Part shown: positions 43,833 to 52,287 of the stretch, piece after piece | Layout of the letters: every line of letters begins with the position of its first letter | Numbering within the stretch: position 1 is the stretch's first letter | Made by a program: the position numbers and the translations under genes | NCBI RefSeq assembly: GCF_015163075.1 | Contig: NZ_JADDXU010000029.1 | Location: 38,272-102,271 of the forward strand | Source of the DNA: Streptomyces justiciae | GTDB taxonomy: Bacteria > Actinomycetota > Actinomycetes > Streptomycetales > Streptomycetaceae | Length of the DNA: 64,000 nucleotides | Direction of reading: 5' to 3' | The notes under the pieces: model-generated | What the model saw: only the letters and a program-made list of their open reading frames with translations | The model's database searches: none | What the model was told of the DNA's origin: nothing

Positions 43833-45713
43833 TCAGCGCCGGCCGCCGCCCCCGTACCCGCCGTAGCCCCCGTAGCCTCCGTACCCGCCGCCGTACTGGC
43901 CGTCCCAGTTGCAGGAGTACGTGTAGTAGCAGGGCACGTCGCTCGGATACGCGCTGCTGGGGGTCGGCGCCGCGGTCGACGGCGTCGCGGACGGCGTCGG
44001 CGTCGGGGTCGCCTTCTTCGGGGTGGGCGTAGGGGTCGGCGTCGGGGTCGGGGTCGGCTCGGCCATCGCACCCCAGTTGACCCACTCCATCTGGAGGTCG
44101 GCCTTCGAGGTGTCGAACACCCAGCGCTGGCTGGCCGTCTCGTCCTCGCGGGACTTCAGGACCAGGGCGCCGGTGCCGTCGGTGGCGGCGGGGGTGAGGG
44201 CCAGGTCCTGGTCCCAGCGCGGCACCAGGTTGCCGCGCATCGTGAAGTCGTACCGGACGTCCTTGTTCTCGGCCTTCGCGGTGCCGGTGCACGGGGCCAG
44301 CTGCACCGAGTAGCCGAGATGGGAGTCGAGGCAGAGCTCCGGGTCGGCGGCGCTGCGCAGCAGTCCGTCGGTCTCGTACGTCCACTGCTGCGCGGCGTCC
44401 GAGGAGCAGTCGGTGACCTCGGTCTCGGCGCCCTTGACGGCCTTCTTGCCGACGACGGCGACGCAGAGCCCGGAGTCGACGTTGTGGATCCGGCCGCTCA
44501 GGGTGCCCTGCCCCTCCTGGCCGGCGTCGACCCAGGTCGGGTCGGTGGTGGAGTGGTCGGTGCCGGTGCCGGGCGTGTCGGAGGCGCGGGCGCCCGCGGC
44601 CGGGGCGGTGTCGTCGCCGTTGCCGACGGCCCACAGGACCAGCGGGAGGACGACGAGGGCACTGGCGGTGGCCACGGCGGCGGTGAGGTTGCGGCGGCGG
44701 GCGGCGGCCTTCTTCGCCGAGTGCCGTCTGCGGCTTCTTCGCGCCGGCGCGCCGGCTCCGGCAGGCGGAGCGGGGACGGAGGGGGCGGTACGGGGAAGAG
44801 ACGGCGCGTCGAAGAAGGGCTCGCCGGCGATGGTGTGGGCCGCGGTCTCCTCGGCCGGCGCCGGTGCGTCCGCCGCCTCCTGGGCGGCCCGGGTCTCCGC
44901 GTAGGCGCGCCCGCCCCAGCCGAGGACGGCCTCGGCGAGGGCGACACCGAGGCCCTGGTCGTTGAACTGGTTCAGCTGGTCGGCGGTGTGCCGGCAGTGC
45001 TTGCAGCGGTCCAGGTGGGCGCGCAGGTCGGGGTCGACGTCGATGCCGCCGCGCCGGTAGGTGACGTCGAGCATCCGCAGGAAGCTGCGGCACTCCTGCT
45101 CGGGCGCGAGTTCGCGGTGGACCTGGAGGCACTCCTCGCGCAACCGCTCGCGGGCCCGGCCCAGTTCGACGCGGACGTCCTCCTCGTCCAGGCCCAGCAG
45201 GGCGCCCGGTATCTCCAGCGGCTCGCCCTCGACCTCGCTGTGCCACAGCAGCGCGCGGGCGGACTGGGGCAGCCGCTGGAACGCGCCGGACAGCAGCCGC
45301 CGGTCGGCGGGCGGCAGCAGCCGGGCCGAGGCCCGCTCCCCGTCGACGGTCTCGGAGCGCAGTTCGGGGTGGAGTTGTTCGCGTCGGCGGTCGGTGTCCC
45401 ATTCGGCGGCGATGCGTCGCACGGTGACGAGGATCTGCGGGCGCCAGGCGGCCGTCGGCCCGTTGTGCCGCAGGGATTCTCCGAAGAGCCGGGTGAATGC
45501 GGCGGTGGTGAGCATTCCGGCGGAACGCGGTCCGTCGGTGCACAGCCGGGCATAGGTGAAAGCCGCTTCCCAGTGCCGGTCGAGGAGTTCACCGACGGGG
45601 TGAAGGGCGGGTGCCGTTCCCGTCCACTTCTTCAGCTCCGCACTGAGTTGTGCGTCCGTCACGTCGAAGAGGCGGGCCGGGGCGGTGGAATTCGGCAGGC
45701 CTGCGTCTTTCAC
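43833..45713 (-). CDS. Sigma-like / zinc finger / membrane helix / ricin-lectin fusion protein (copy 2)
   Basis: A 626-residue paralogue of the protein at 23373-24989. A degenerate sigma-factor-like region (about 30-225; region 4-like LPQSARALLWHSEVEGEPLE) precedes an HxxxCxxC zinc finger (HLDRCKHC, about 233-240), a basic linker, one membrane helix (about 342-364) and a ricin-type lectin (about 400-545; QQWTYE, SQRWVFD). Added at the C-terminus are a Pro-Thr repeat and a tail of four GGY repeats ending GGGGRR, facing outside. The GTG at 45713 has GAGAGGAA seven bases upstream and was preferred over the ATG at 45752. A palindrome lies about 37 bases upstream of the start. Confidence 0.82.
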   Translation of the reverse strand: MKDAGLPNSTAPARLFDVTDAQLSAELKKWTGTAPALHPVGELLDRHWEAAFTYARLCTDGPRSAGMLTTAAFTRLFGESLRHNGPTAAWRPQILVTVRRIAAEWDTDRRREQLHPELRSETVDGERASARLLPPADRRLLSGAFQRLPQSARALLWHSEVEGEPLEIPGALLGLDEEDVRVELGRARERLREECLQVHRELAPEQECRSFLRMLDVTYRRGGIDVDPDLRAHLDRCKHCRHTADQLNQFNDQGLGVALAEAVLGWGGRAYAETRAAQEAADAPAPAEETAAHTIAGEPFFDAPSLPRTAPSVPAPPAGAGAPARRSRRRHSAKKAAARRRNLTAAVATASALVVLPLVLWAVGNGDDTAPAAGARASDTPGTGTDHSTTDPTWVDAGQEGQGTLSGRIHNVDSGLCVAVVGKKAVKGAETEVTDCSSDAAQQWTYETDGLLRSAADPELCLDSHLGYSVQLAPCTGTAKAENKDVRYDFTMRGNLVPRWDQDLALTPAATDGTGALVLKSREDETASQRWVFDTSKADLQMEWVNWGAMAEPTPTPTPTPTPTPKKATPTPTPSATPSTAAPTPSSAYPSDVPCYYTYSCNWDGQYGGGYGGYGGYGGYGGGGRR

Positions 45714-46029
45714 GGCGGCATTCCTCTCGGGGGCATACACAAGAAAGTCCATACCAATGGGTATGTGGTCCCGCCGACGACAGCTCTTGTGAAGCGTGGG
45801 GGGCGTACGGGAGGGGTCGCGCACGGAGCGGGGACCTTGTCCGGGCGCCGACAGGGCCCCACCTTTCCACAGGTGAGCGAGATGTAACAAGAGAGCCCGC
45901 TGTTTTGTGCATTACGTGCGCACCACGTGTTTTTGACGTTGGGTCAATAGCCCGGGCGTTAGTGAATGACTTTCCTGCGGCAAACCATTGAACTGCCACT
46001 CCATCCCGTATCGGACGGGCTCGCGCGCA
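45714..46029. other. Promoter region of sigma-lectin copy 2
   Basis: 316 bases without a gene between the sigma-lectin gene and the 3' end of the AraC gene. The right third is AT-richer. Apart from the palindrome at 45750-45765, nothing recognisable was found. Confidence 0.5.
45750..45765 (-). promoter_or_regulatory. Palindrome CATACC-4-GGTATG
   Basis: A perfect 6-4-6 inverted repeat close upstream of the sigma-lectin start. It may be an operator or a self-recognition site; the binding protein is unknown. Confidence 0.45.
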
Positions 46030-46950
46030 TCACGCCCCAACCATTGGCCCGCCGGACCGGTACGCGCCGGGCGGCATGCCGAAACGCTCGCGGAAGACGC
46101 GGTGGAAATGGAAGGGGCTCACGAACCCCGACGCCGTGGCCACCCGTTCCACGGGCAGGTCGGTGGCCTCCAGCAGCCGCGCGGCGTGCCGCAGCCTCGC
46201 CTCGCGCAGGGCGCGCATCGGCGACTGGCCCACCTGCCGCGTGAACAGGTGCGCCAGCCGGGAGGGCGACAGCGCGACACGCGCGGCGAGCGAGTCGACG
46301 GTGTGGGGCGCGCCGGGGTCGGCGGCGATGAGTTCCTGGACGTGGGCGATGCGGGGGTCGAGGCCGGGTGCCGGGGGACGCCGGCGAGCGGCCCCGGCCG
46401 TCAGCAGGATCACCTCCTCCAGTGCGCACAGGGCGAGTTCCCGGGCGACGGTGTCGTGCGCTACGGCGATGCGGTCGTCCGGGGCCTCGCGTCCCGGCGC
46501 CGGTTCCTCGGCGCCGGGGGGCCGGCGGGCGTCCGTGCGCATCCGGTGGAACGCCGACTCGACGCGGGCGCGCAGTGCGGCCGGGGTCGGGGTGACGACG
46601 TACAGGCCGTCGCCGCGGTCGTACGGGCGCAGCCACGGCAGCCAGGAGGGGCGGGCCTGGCAGTGCACCCACCAGAACCGCCAGTGCGGGGCGTCCGGCG
46701 CGACGCCGTAGCCGTGCGGGGAGCCGGGCGCGAGGGCGACGAGGTCGCCGGCCCCGGCCCGGGTCGCCGCCGAGCCGTGGCGCAGTTCTCCGCCGCCGGC
46801 CGCGGTCCAGGTGAACAGCCAACTGTCCGAGCCCTGCGGCCGGTTGACGAAGTAGCCCGGCGCCTCGTCGTAGCGGCCGAGCACGACCAGGCCCGCGGGC
46901 GGCGCGGGTACGCCCGGGGCAGCAGTCCCGGGCAGTCCGTCAGCGGTCAC
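46030..46950 (-). CDS. AraC-family transcriptional regulator
   Basis: A 306-residue regulator. An N-terminal cupin-like sensing domain (about 30-150; GYFVNRPQGSDSWLFTWTAAGGGEL, APGSPHGYG) is joined to a C-terminal double helix-turn-helix (about 200-300; SLAARVALSPSRLAHLFTRQVGQSP, VERVATASGFVSPFHFHRVFRERFGMPP). The start is the GTG at 46950 because AGGAGG is six bases before it but directly touching the ATG at 46956. It is divergent from the phytanoyl-CoA-type dioxygenase and probably controls it. Confidence 0.92.
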   Translation of the reverse strand: MTADGLPGTAAPGVPAPPAGLVVLGRYDEAPGYFVNRPQGSDSWLFTWTAAGGGELRHGSAATRAGAGDLVALAPGSPHGYGVAPDAPHWRFWWVHCQARPSWLPWLRPYDRGDGLYVVTPTPAALRARVESAFHRMRTDARRPPGAEEPAPGREAPDDRIAVAHDTVARELALCALEEVILLTAGAARRRPPAPGLDPRIAHVQELIAADPGAPHTVDSLAARVALSPSRLAHLFTRQVGQSPMRALREARLRHAARLLEATDLPVERVATASGFVSPFHFHRVFRERFGMPPGAYRSGGPMVGA

Positions 46951-47019
46951 GGGCATCCTCCTGAAGTCGCCTCCCACCTAGCGTGACACGCGGAAGAGCA
47001 CCGACCGAGGAGTGGACGC

Positions 47020-47817
47020 ATGACAGTGCTGGACAAGGAAGCCGCCGACCGCGTGCGGCAGTTCGAGGAGGACGGGTTCATCGTCGTCCGCGGGCTGTTC
47101 GGGGCGGACGAGATCGACCGGCTGTGCGCCGAGTTCACGGCGCTGCACGCGGCCGGGCCGGTGCGCGGGCACTTCGAGCCGCGGCCCGGGGACGACCCGC
47201 TGGCGGTGTGGCCGCGGGTGATGCAGCCGCACGAGATCAACGCGCTCGCCCGGCGGATGCTGCTCGACGCGCGGCTGCGGGGTGTCCTGGAAGCGCTGCT
47301 CGGCGAGGAAGTGCTGGCCGCGCAGAGCATGTTCTACTTCAAGCCGCCGGGGGCGCGCGGGCAGGCGCTGCACCAGGACAACTTCTATCTGCGGGTCGAG
47401 CCGGGGACGTGCGTCGCGGCGTGGGTGGCGTGCGATGTGATCGACCGGGAGAACGGTGGCCTGGAGGTCGTTCCCGGTACGCACCGGATGGACCTGTTCT
47501 GCCCGGAGGAGGCGGACGAAGGGGTGTCGTTCGCCCGGGAGTACGTGCCGCCGCCGGCGGGGCTCGCGGCGGTGCCGGTGGACATGGCGCCGGGGGACGT
47601 CCTGTTCTTCAACGGCAGTGTGGTGCACGGCTCGCAGCCGAACCGGAGCGCGTCGCGGTTCCGGCGCTCGTTCATCGGGCACTACGTGGGGGCTTCCGCC
47701 GAACGGATCGGGGCGTACTACCGGACGATGTCGATGCGGGGAGAGCGCGTCGAACTGCAGGAGAGCGAGGGCGCGGGCCCCTGTGGGACGGAGTTCGCAC
47801 CGCAGGGGCCGCACTGA
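47020..47817 (+). CDS. Phytanoyl-CoA dioxygenase-family protein
   Basis: A 265-residue 2OG-Fe(II) oxygenase. Iron ligands are His and Asp of ALHQDNFYL and the distal His of SVVHGSQPNRS; the 2OG-binding Arg is probably in the RRSF segment just after. It hydroxylates an unknown substrate. GAGGAGTGG precedes the ATG. Control by the divergent AraC regulator, across only 69 bases, is likely. Confidence 0.92.
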   Translation: MTVLDKEAADRVRQFEEDGFIVVRGLFGADEIDRLCAEFTALHAAGPVRGHFEPRPGDDPLAVWPRVMQPHEINALARRMLLDARLRGVLEALLGEEVLAAQSMFYFKPPGARGQALHQDNFYLRVEPGTCVAAWVACDVIDRENGGLEVVPGTHRMDLFCPEEADEGVSFAREYVPPPAGLAAVPVDMAPGDVLFFNGSVVHGSQPNRSASRFRRSFIGHYVGASAERIGAYYRTMSMRGERVELQESEGAGPCGTEFAPQGPH

Positions 47818-47826
47818 GTAGCGGTG

Positions 47827-48795
47827 TCAGTGGCCGACGATCGGCCGGGCGGTGTACGGCTGCTCCAGCGCCTCGATCTCCTTCTCGCTGAGGGCGAGTT
47901 CGACCGCCGCCACCGCGTCCTCGATGTGGTGGGGCTTGGCCGCGCCCACGATGGGGGCCGCCACCGTGTCCTGGTGGAGCAGCCAGGCCAGCGCCACCTG
48001 GGCGCGGGGGACGCCGCGGTCGCCGGCGATGCGGGTGACCGCCTCGACGATGGTGCGGTCGCCCTCCTGGTAGAGGCGGTTGCCGAAGTTGTCGCCCGCG
48101 CTGCGGTCGGTGACCGTGCCCCAGTCCCGGGTCAGCCGGCCCCGGGCGAGCGGGCTCCAGGGCAGCGCGCTGACGCCCTGGTCGGCGCAGAGCGGGAGCA
48201 TCTCGCGCTCCTCCTCGCGGTAGAGGAGGTTGTAGTGGTTCTGCATGGAGACGAACTTCGTCCAGCCGTGCCTCTCCGCCGTGTACTGCATCTTGGAGAA
48301 CTGCCACGCGTACATCGAACTGGCCCCGAGATAGCGGACCTTGCCGGCCTTGACCAGGTCGTGCAGGGCCTCCATCGTCTCCTCGACCGGGGTGTGCGGG
48401 TCGTAGCGGTGGATCTGGTAGAGGTCGACGTAGTCGGTGCCGAGGCGGCTCAGGCTGTGGTCGATCTCGGTCATGATCGCCTTGCGGGACAGTCCGCCGC
48501 CGTTGGGTCCGGAGCGCATCCGGCCGTGCACCTTGGTGGCGAGGACGATCTCGTCGCGGTCGGCGAAGTCATTCAGCGCCTTGCCGACGATCTCCTCGCT
48601 GGTGCCGTCGGAGTACACGTTCGCCGTGTCGAAGAAGTTGATGCCCGCGTCCAGCGCCTGCCGGATCAGCGGCCGGGACGCCTCCTCGTCGAGGGTCCAC
48701 TCGTGCACGCCGCGGTCGGGCAGGCCGTAGGTCATGCACCCCAGACAGATCCGCGACACGTCCAGGCCCGTCGAACCGAGCTTCACGTACTGCAT
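47827..48795 (-). CDS. Aldo/keto reductase
   Basis: A 322-residue NADPH-dependent oxidoreductase. The AKR catalytic set is present: Asp and Tyr in FFDTANVYSDG, Lys in LATKVHG, His in DLYQIHRYD. The long LVKAGKVRYLGASSM and SPLARGRLTR segments place it in the YajO/Tas-like group. It reduces carbonyl compounds; the substrate cannot be told. It converges with the dioxygenase gene. Confidence 0.94.
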   Translation of the reverse strand: MQYVKLGSTGLDVSRICLGCMTYGLPDRGVHEWTLDEEASRPLIRQALDAGINFFDTANVYSDGTSEEIVGKALNDFADRDEIVLATKVHGRMRSGPNGGGLSRKAIMTEIDHSLSRLGTDYVDLYQIHRYDPHTPVEETMEALHDLVKAGKVRYLGASSMYAWQFSKMQYTAERHGWTKFVSMQNHYNLLYREEEREMLPLCADQGVSALPWSPLARGRLTRDWGTVTDRSAGDNFGNRLYQEGDRTIVEAVTRIAGDRGVPRAQVALAWLLHQDTVAAPIVGAAKPHHIEDAVAAVELALSEKEIEALEQPYTARPIVGH

Positions 48796-48865
48796 CGTTG
48801 CTGCTCCTGCCTTCCGAGTGGTTACGAAGGGGAGCGTACGGTGTCCGGTCGCGCCCCTCAGGGGG

Positions 48866-49381
48866 TCACCGTCCGAGCAGGTCCAGGGCCTGTTCCCAGC
48901 CGAACTCCGTGCCCGGCCCGCCCGCGAACGGCGGGCCGAACCGCACGCCCATCCCCCGCAGTCGTATCAGGCTGTCCTGGTAGGCGGGGTGGGCGGCCAA
49001 CGCGTCGGCCACACAAGGCAGTACGGCTATGGGGACACCGAGGCCGTACGCCTCGCACAGGGTCGCCACCGCGAGGGTGTCGGCGAGGCCGGCCGCCCAT
49101 TTGTTGACGGTGTTGAACGTGGCGGGCGCGACCACGACGGCGTCCGGCGGCGGGAAGGGGCGCGGGTCGCCCGGGGTGCGCCAGGCGGAGCGGATCGGGC
49201 GGCCGGTCCGCGCCTCCACGGCGGCGGTGTCGAAGAACCCGTTCATCGCGACGGGGGTGGCGATGACTCCGACCTCCCAGTTCCGCTCCTGGGCGGCGGT
49301 GATGAGTTCGCTGACGTCGGCGGCGATGCCGGCGGCGCAGACGACGACGTAGAGGAAGGGTTTCTGAACCTGTTCGGTCAC
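48866..49381 (-). CDS. Flavoprotein, HFCD-type (phosphopantothenoylcysteine decarboxylase-like)
   Basis: A 171-residue FMN-binding protein. The N-terminal YVVVCAAGIAADVSELITAA and the motif VVVAPATFNTVNKWAAGLADTL match the HFCD flavoprotein family. It may be a decarboxylase or flavin oxidoreductase. A GTG start is used. Nine bases separate it from the upstream NTF2-like gene, so they are probably cotranscribed. Confidence 0.85.
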   Translation of the reverse strand: MTEQVQKPFLYVVVCAAGIAADVSELITAAQERNWEVGVIATPVAMNGFFDTAAVEARTGRPIRSAWRTPGDPRPFPPPDAVVVAPATFNTVNKWAAGLADTLAVATLCEAYGLGVPIAVLPCVADALAAHPAYQDSLIRLRGMGVRFGPPFAGGPGTEFGWEQALDLLGR

Positions 49382-49390
49382 TCCGGAACC

Positions 49391-49849
49391 CTACTGAAGG
49401 GGGAAGGACCGCCCGTGCTCGGCTTCGGGGCGCGGGCCGAAGATGCGGCGCTCCTTCTCCTCGATCGCGACGTCGTTGATGCTGGCCTCGCGCCGGGTCA
49501 TCAGGCCGTGCTCGTCGAACTCCCAGAGCTCGTTGCCGTAACTGCGCCACCACTGCCCGTCGGTGTCGAGGGACTCGTACTGGAAGCGGACGGCGATGCG
49601 GTTGCCGTCGAACGCCCACAGGTCCTTGCGCAGGGCGTACTCCTGCTCGCGCGCCCACTTCGCGGTGAGGAACGCGACGATCTCGTCCCGGCCGGTGACG
49701 AAGGTGTCGCGGTTGCGCCACACCGAGTCCTCGGAGTACGCGAGCGCCACCTTGTGCGGGTCGCGGGTGTTCCAGGCGTCCTCGGCGGCCTGCACCTTCC
49801 GGGCGGCGGTCTCGCGGGTGAACGGCGGCAGGGGCGGGCGGTCGGTCAT
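49391..49849 (-). CDS. SnoaL/NTF2-like protein (DUF1348 type)
   Basis: A 152-residue protein of the NTF2-like cone fold (KVQAAEDAWNTRDPHKVALAYSEDSVWRNRDTFVTGRDEI; late WRSYGNELWEFDEHGLMTRREASIND). It may be an isomerase-like or ligand-binding protein of unknown substrate. GGAGG lies upstream of the ATG. It is divergent from a TetR gene, and two identical palindromes in between suggest direct control by that repressor. Confidence 0.88.
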   Translation of the reverse strand: MTDRPPLPPFTRETAARKVQAAEDAWNTRDPHKVALAYSEDSVWRNRDTFVTGRDEIVAFLTAKWAREQEYALRKDLWAFDGNRIAVRFQYESLDTDGQWWRSYGNELWEFDEHGLMTRREASINDVAIEEKERRIFGPRPEAEHGRSFPLQ

Positions 49850-49872
49850 GTCATCCTCCGTGACCAGAAAGG

Positions 49873-49923
49873 GAGAACGTGCGTTCTCCACGCTGCTGCT
49901 ACCGTAGGAGAACGCACGTTCTC
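49873..49923. promoter_or_regulatory. Twin TetR operators
   Basis: Two 16-base palindromes, GAGAACG-TG-CGTTCTC (49873-49888) and GAGAACG-CA-CGTTCTC (49908-49923), are reverse complements of each other, with centres 35 bases apart. They fill the gap between the NTF2-like gene and the divergent TetR gene, so one repressor can shut off both. Confidence 0.82.
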
Positions 49924-49962
49924 GCGTCAAGGAACGTCAGTCATCGTCGAGGAGTGGCCCTC

Positions 49963-50520
49963 ATGGACAGCGCGACCGCCCGGGAGCAGGCACTGGACGC
50001 CGCGGAGGAGCTGTTCTACGGCCGCGGCATCCAGTCCGTCGGCATGGACGACATCCGTGGCGCGTCCGGCGTCTCGCTCAAGCGGCTCTACCAACTCTTC
50101 CCCGCGAAGGAGCAGTTGGTGGAGGCCTACCTGGAACGCCGCGACGTCCTCTGGCGCGGGCGGCTCGCCGAGCACGTCGAGGGGAGCACGGACCCCGAGG
50201 AGCGGATTCTCGCCGTCTTCGACTGGCTGGAGTCGTGGTTCGGCGAGGACGGTTTCCGCGGGTGCGCGTGGATCAATTCGTACGGCGAGCTGGGCGCGAC
50301 CTCGGCCCGGGTCACGGCCCAAGTCCAGGCGCACAAAGGGGCGTTCCGGCAGTACCTCGACGGCCTGGTGGCGGACGCGGGACTGCCCGGCGCGTTGGCC
50401 GGGCAGCTGTTCCTGCTCGCCGAGGGGGCGATGGTGACGGCGGGGATCACGGGGAGCACCGCACCCGCGCGGGAGGCGCGCGAGGCGGCGCGGCTGCTGT
50501 TGCGGGCCGCGGCCCTGTGA
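49963..50520 (+). CDS. TetR-family repressor
   Basis: A 185-residue repressor. The N-terminal helix-turn-helix is ALDAAEELFYGRGIQSVGMDDIRGASGVSLKRLYQLFPAKEQL in the family pattern; the rest is a helical ligand-binding domain (WLESWFGEDGFRGCAWINSYGELG). The ATG at 49963 is eight bases after GAGGAG. It very likely binds the twin palindromes upstream. Confidence 0.93.
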   Translation: MDSATAREQALDAAEELFYGRGIQSVGMDDIRGASGVSLKRLYQLFPAKEQLVEAYLERRDVLWRGRLAEHVEGSTDPEERILAVFDWLESWFGEDGFRGCAWINSYGELGATSARVTAQVQAHKGAFRQYLDGLVADAGLPGALAGQLFLLAEGAMVTAGITGSTAPAREAREAARLLLRAAAL

Positions 50521-50531
50521 CGATCGGCCGG

Positions 50532-50720
50532 CTATGTCACGGTGATGGCCCCCACGGGGCAGGCCCGGGCCGCCTCGCGGACCATCGGGTCCCCGGCGCC
50601 GTCCTCGCGGTCGGGCAGCAGCGTGCTGAATCCGTCGTCGTCCTGGGTGAACACGGCCGGGGCGGCCAGGGCGCACTGGCCGGCGCCGATGCAGACGTCC
50701 TTGTCGATGTCGATGTGCAT
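50532..50720 (-). CDS. Small 3Fe-4S ferredoxin
   Basis: A 62-residue ferredoxin that passes electrons to a P450. Cluster ligands are Cys10, Cys16 (CIGAGQC, second cysteine replaced as in 3Fe-4S P450 ferredoxins) and Cys54 (ACPVGA). It is 13 bases downstream of the P450 gene and is its natural partner. Confidence 0.94.
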   Translation of the reverse strand: MHIDIDKDVCIGAGQCALAAPAVFTQDDDGFSTLLPDREDGAGDPMVREAARACPVGAITVT

Positions 50721-50733
50721 GGCCTCGAGCCTC

Positions 50734-51948
50734 TTACCAGGTCACGGGGAGTTCCAGCATCCCCTGGATCGTGTCGCCGGGCTTGAAGGGGATCTCGTCC
50801 GCGGGGGCGGCGAGCCGGAGTGCGGGCAGCCGGGTGAAGAGGGTGCGCAGGGCGATCTCCATCTCGGCGCGGGCCAGGTTCTGGCCGAGGCACTGGTGGA
50901 TGCCGAAGCCGAAGCCGACGTGGTGGCGGGCGGAGCGGTGCCAGTCCAGGGTGTCGGGGGCGGGGTAGACGTCCTCGTCACGGTTGATGACCGAGGTCGA
51001 GAAGACCACTCCGTCGCCCGCCCGGATCGTCTCGCCGCCCGCCTCGATGTCCTCGGTGGCCAGCCGGAGCAGCCCGTCGGCGATCGAGAGCATGCGCATC
51101 AGCTCCTCGACCGCGGCGGGCAGCAGCTCGGGCCGTGCACGCAACTCGGCCAGCCGATCGGGGTGTTGGAGCAGGGTGAAGGTGCCGAGGGAGATCATGT
51201 TGGCGGTCGTCTCGTGTCCGGCGACCAGCAGGATGGTGGCGAAGGAGATGACCTCGGCGCGGTCCAACTCCCCGGTGCGCAGCCGGTCGTGGACGAGTTC
51301 GTCCAGCACGCCGTCGCCGGGCCGCTCCTGCTTCAGCTTCCGGTCGATCAACTCCTCGAAGTAGGCGTCCAGTTGATCGCGTGCGTCCTGGGTGTCGGAG
51401 GCCCTCGGGCCGCGCAGCAGCCGGCGCGACTGCCCCTCGAAGAACTCGTGGTCGGCGTACGGCACGCCGAGCAGGGCGCAGATCACCATCGAGGGGACCG
51501 GCAGCGCGAAGGCGCTCACCAGCTCGGCGGGCGGGCCCTGTGCGACCATCGCGTCGAGCCGCTCGTCGACGATCCGCTGGATCCGCGGCCGCAGTTCGGC
51601 GGCCCGGCGCAGGGTGAAGCTGGGCACCATCATGCGCCGCTGCGTGTGGTGCTTCGGGTCGTCTACGCCGAGCAGCGCCACCCTCCGGTTGCGTACCGCC
51701 GCGAAGCGTTCCGTGGGCGCGGGGAAGTCCGGGTGGGTGCGGTCGGTCGACAGGCGCGGGTCGGCGAGGAGGGCGCGCGCGAGGGCGTGCCCCGTCACCA
51801 GCCAGGCCGGTCGTCCGTCATAGAGGGAGACGCGGGCCAGCGGGCGGCCGTCGCGCAGGGGGGCGTAGGCGGTGGGCGGGTGGTAGGGACAGGTGCGGTC
51901 CTGCGGGAAGGCGACGGGTTCCGTTTGCGTGGGGGGCGTTGCCGTCAT
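50734..51948 (-). CDS. Cytochrome P450
   Basis: A 404-residue class I P450. The I-helix oxygen site is LLVAGHETTANM, the K-helix ExxR is in EELMRML, and the heme-binding loop FGFGIHQCLGQNLAR has Cys near 353. Size and motifs fit the actinobacterial CYP105/107-type soluble hydroxylases. The substrate is unknown; no other biosynthetic genes are adjacent. A palindrome about 70 bases upstream may be an operator. Confidence 0.95.
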   Translation of the reverse strand: MTATPPTQTEPVAFPQDRTCPYHPPTAYAPLRDGRPLARVSLYDGRPAWLVTGHALARALLADPRLSTDRTHPDFPAPTERFAAVRNRRVALLGVDDPKHHTQRRMMVPSFTLRRAAELRPRIQRIVDERLDAMVAQGPPAELVSAFALPVPSMVICALLGVPYADHEFFEGQSRRLLRGPRASDTQDARDQLDAYFEELIDRKLKQERPGDGVLDELVHDRLRTGELDRAEVISFATILLVAGHETTANMISLGTFTLLQHPDRLAELRARPELLPAAVEELMRMLSIADGLLRLATEDIEAGGETIRAGDGVVFSTSVINRDEDVYPAPDTLDWHRSARHHVGFGFGIHQCLGQNLARAEMEIALRTLFTRLPALRLAAPADEIPFKPGDTIQGMLELPVTW

Positions 51949-52014
51949 GGAAGACCTCGCAGACGAAGTGAGCTTCGTGCCCGATGTCGGTCGCGGCATC
52001 GGACAGATCTTCAT

Positions 52015-52033
52015 TAGATGCCCGGGGCATCTA
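52015..52033. promoter_or_regulatory. Palindrome TAGATGCCC-G-GGGCATCTA
   Basis: A perfect 9-1-9 inverted repeat in the otherwise gene-free 339 bases between the P450 and LysE genes. It is a good candidate operator for the P450-ferredoxin operon; no regulator gene is next to it. Confidence 0.65.
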
Positions 52034-52287
52034 TGCGGCGACGAGAAGTTCGGCCAGATCGGTGGCGCAGGGAGGTTGGCCGGGGATGCTCGCTCGGAAT
52101 CGAAAACCGGGGGTCGGCCGCTTCGGCCGGGCTCGGACGAAAACCGGTTGTGGGCGGGAGCGGCCCCGCCGCAGAATCCCGCCATGTCTACGACGAACCG
52201 CGCCCTTCTGCCGCTGACCGCCGCCGCCACGCCGGTGCGGTTCCAGCAGCAGACCGGCCGCCCGGAGGGACTGACACCTCCCACCTC

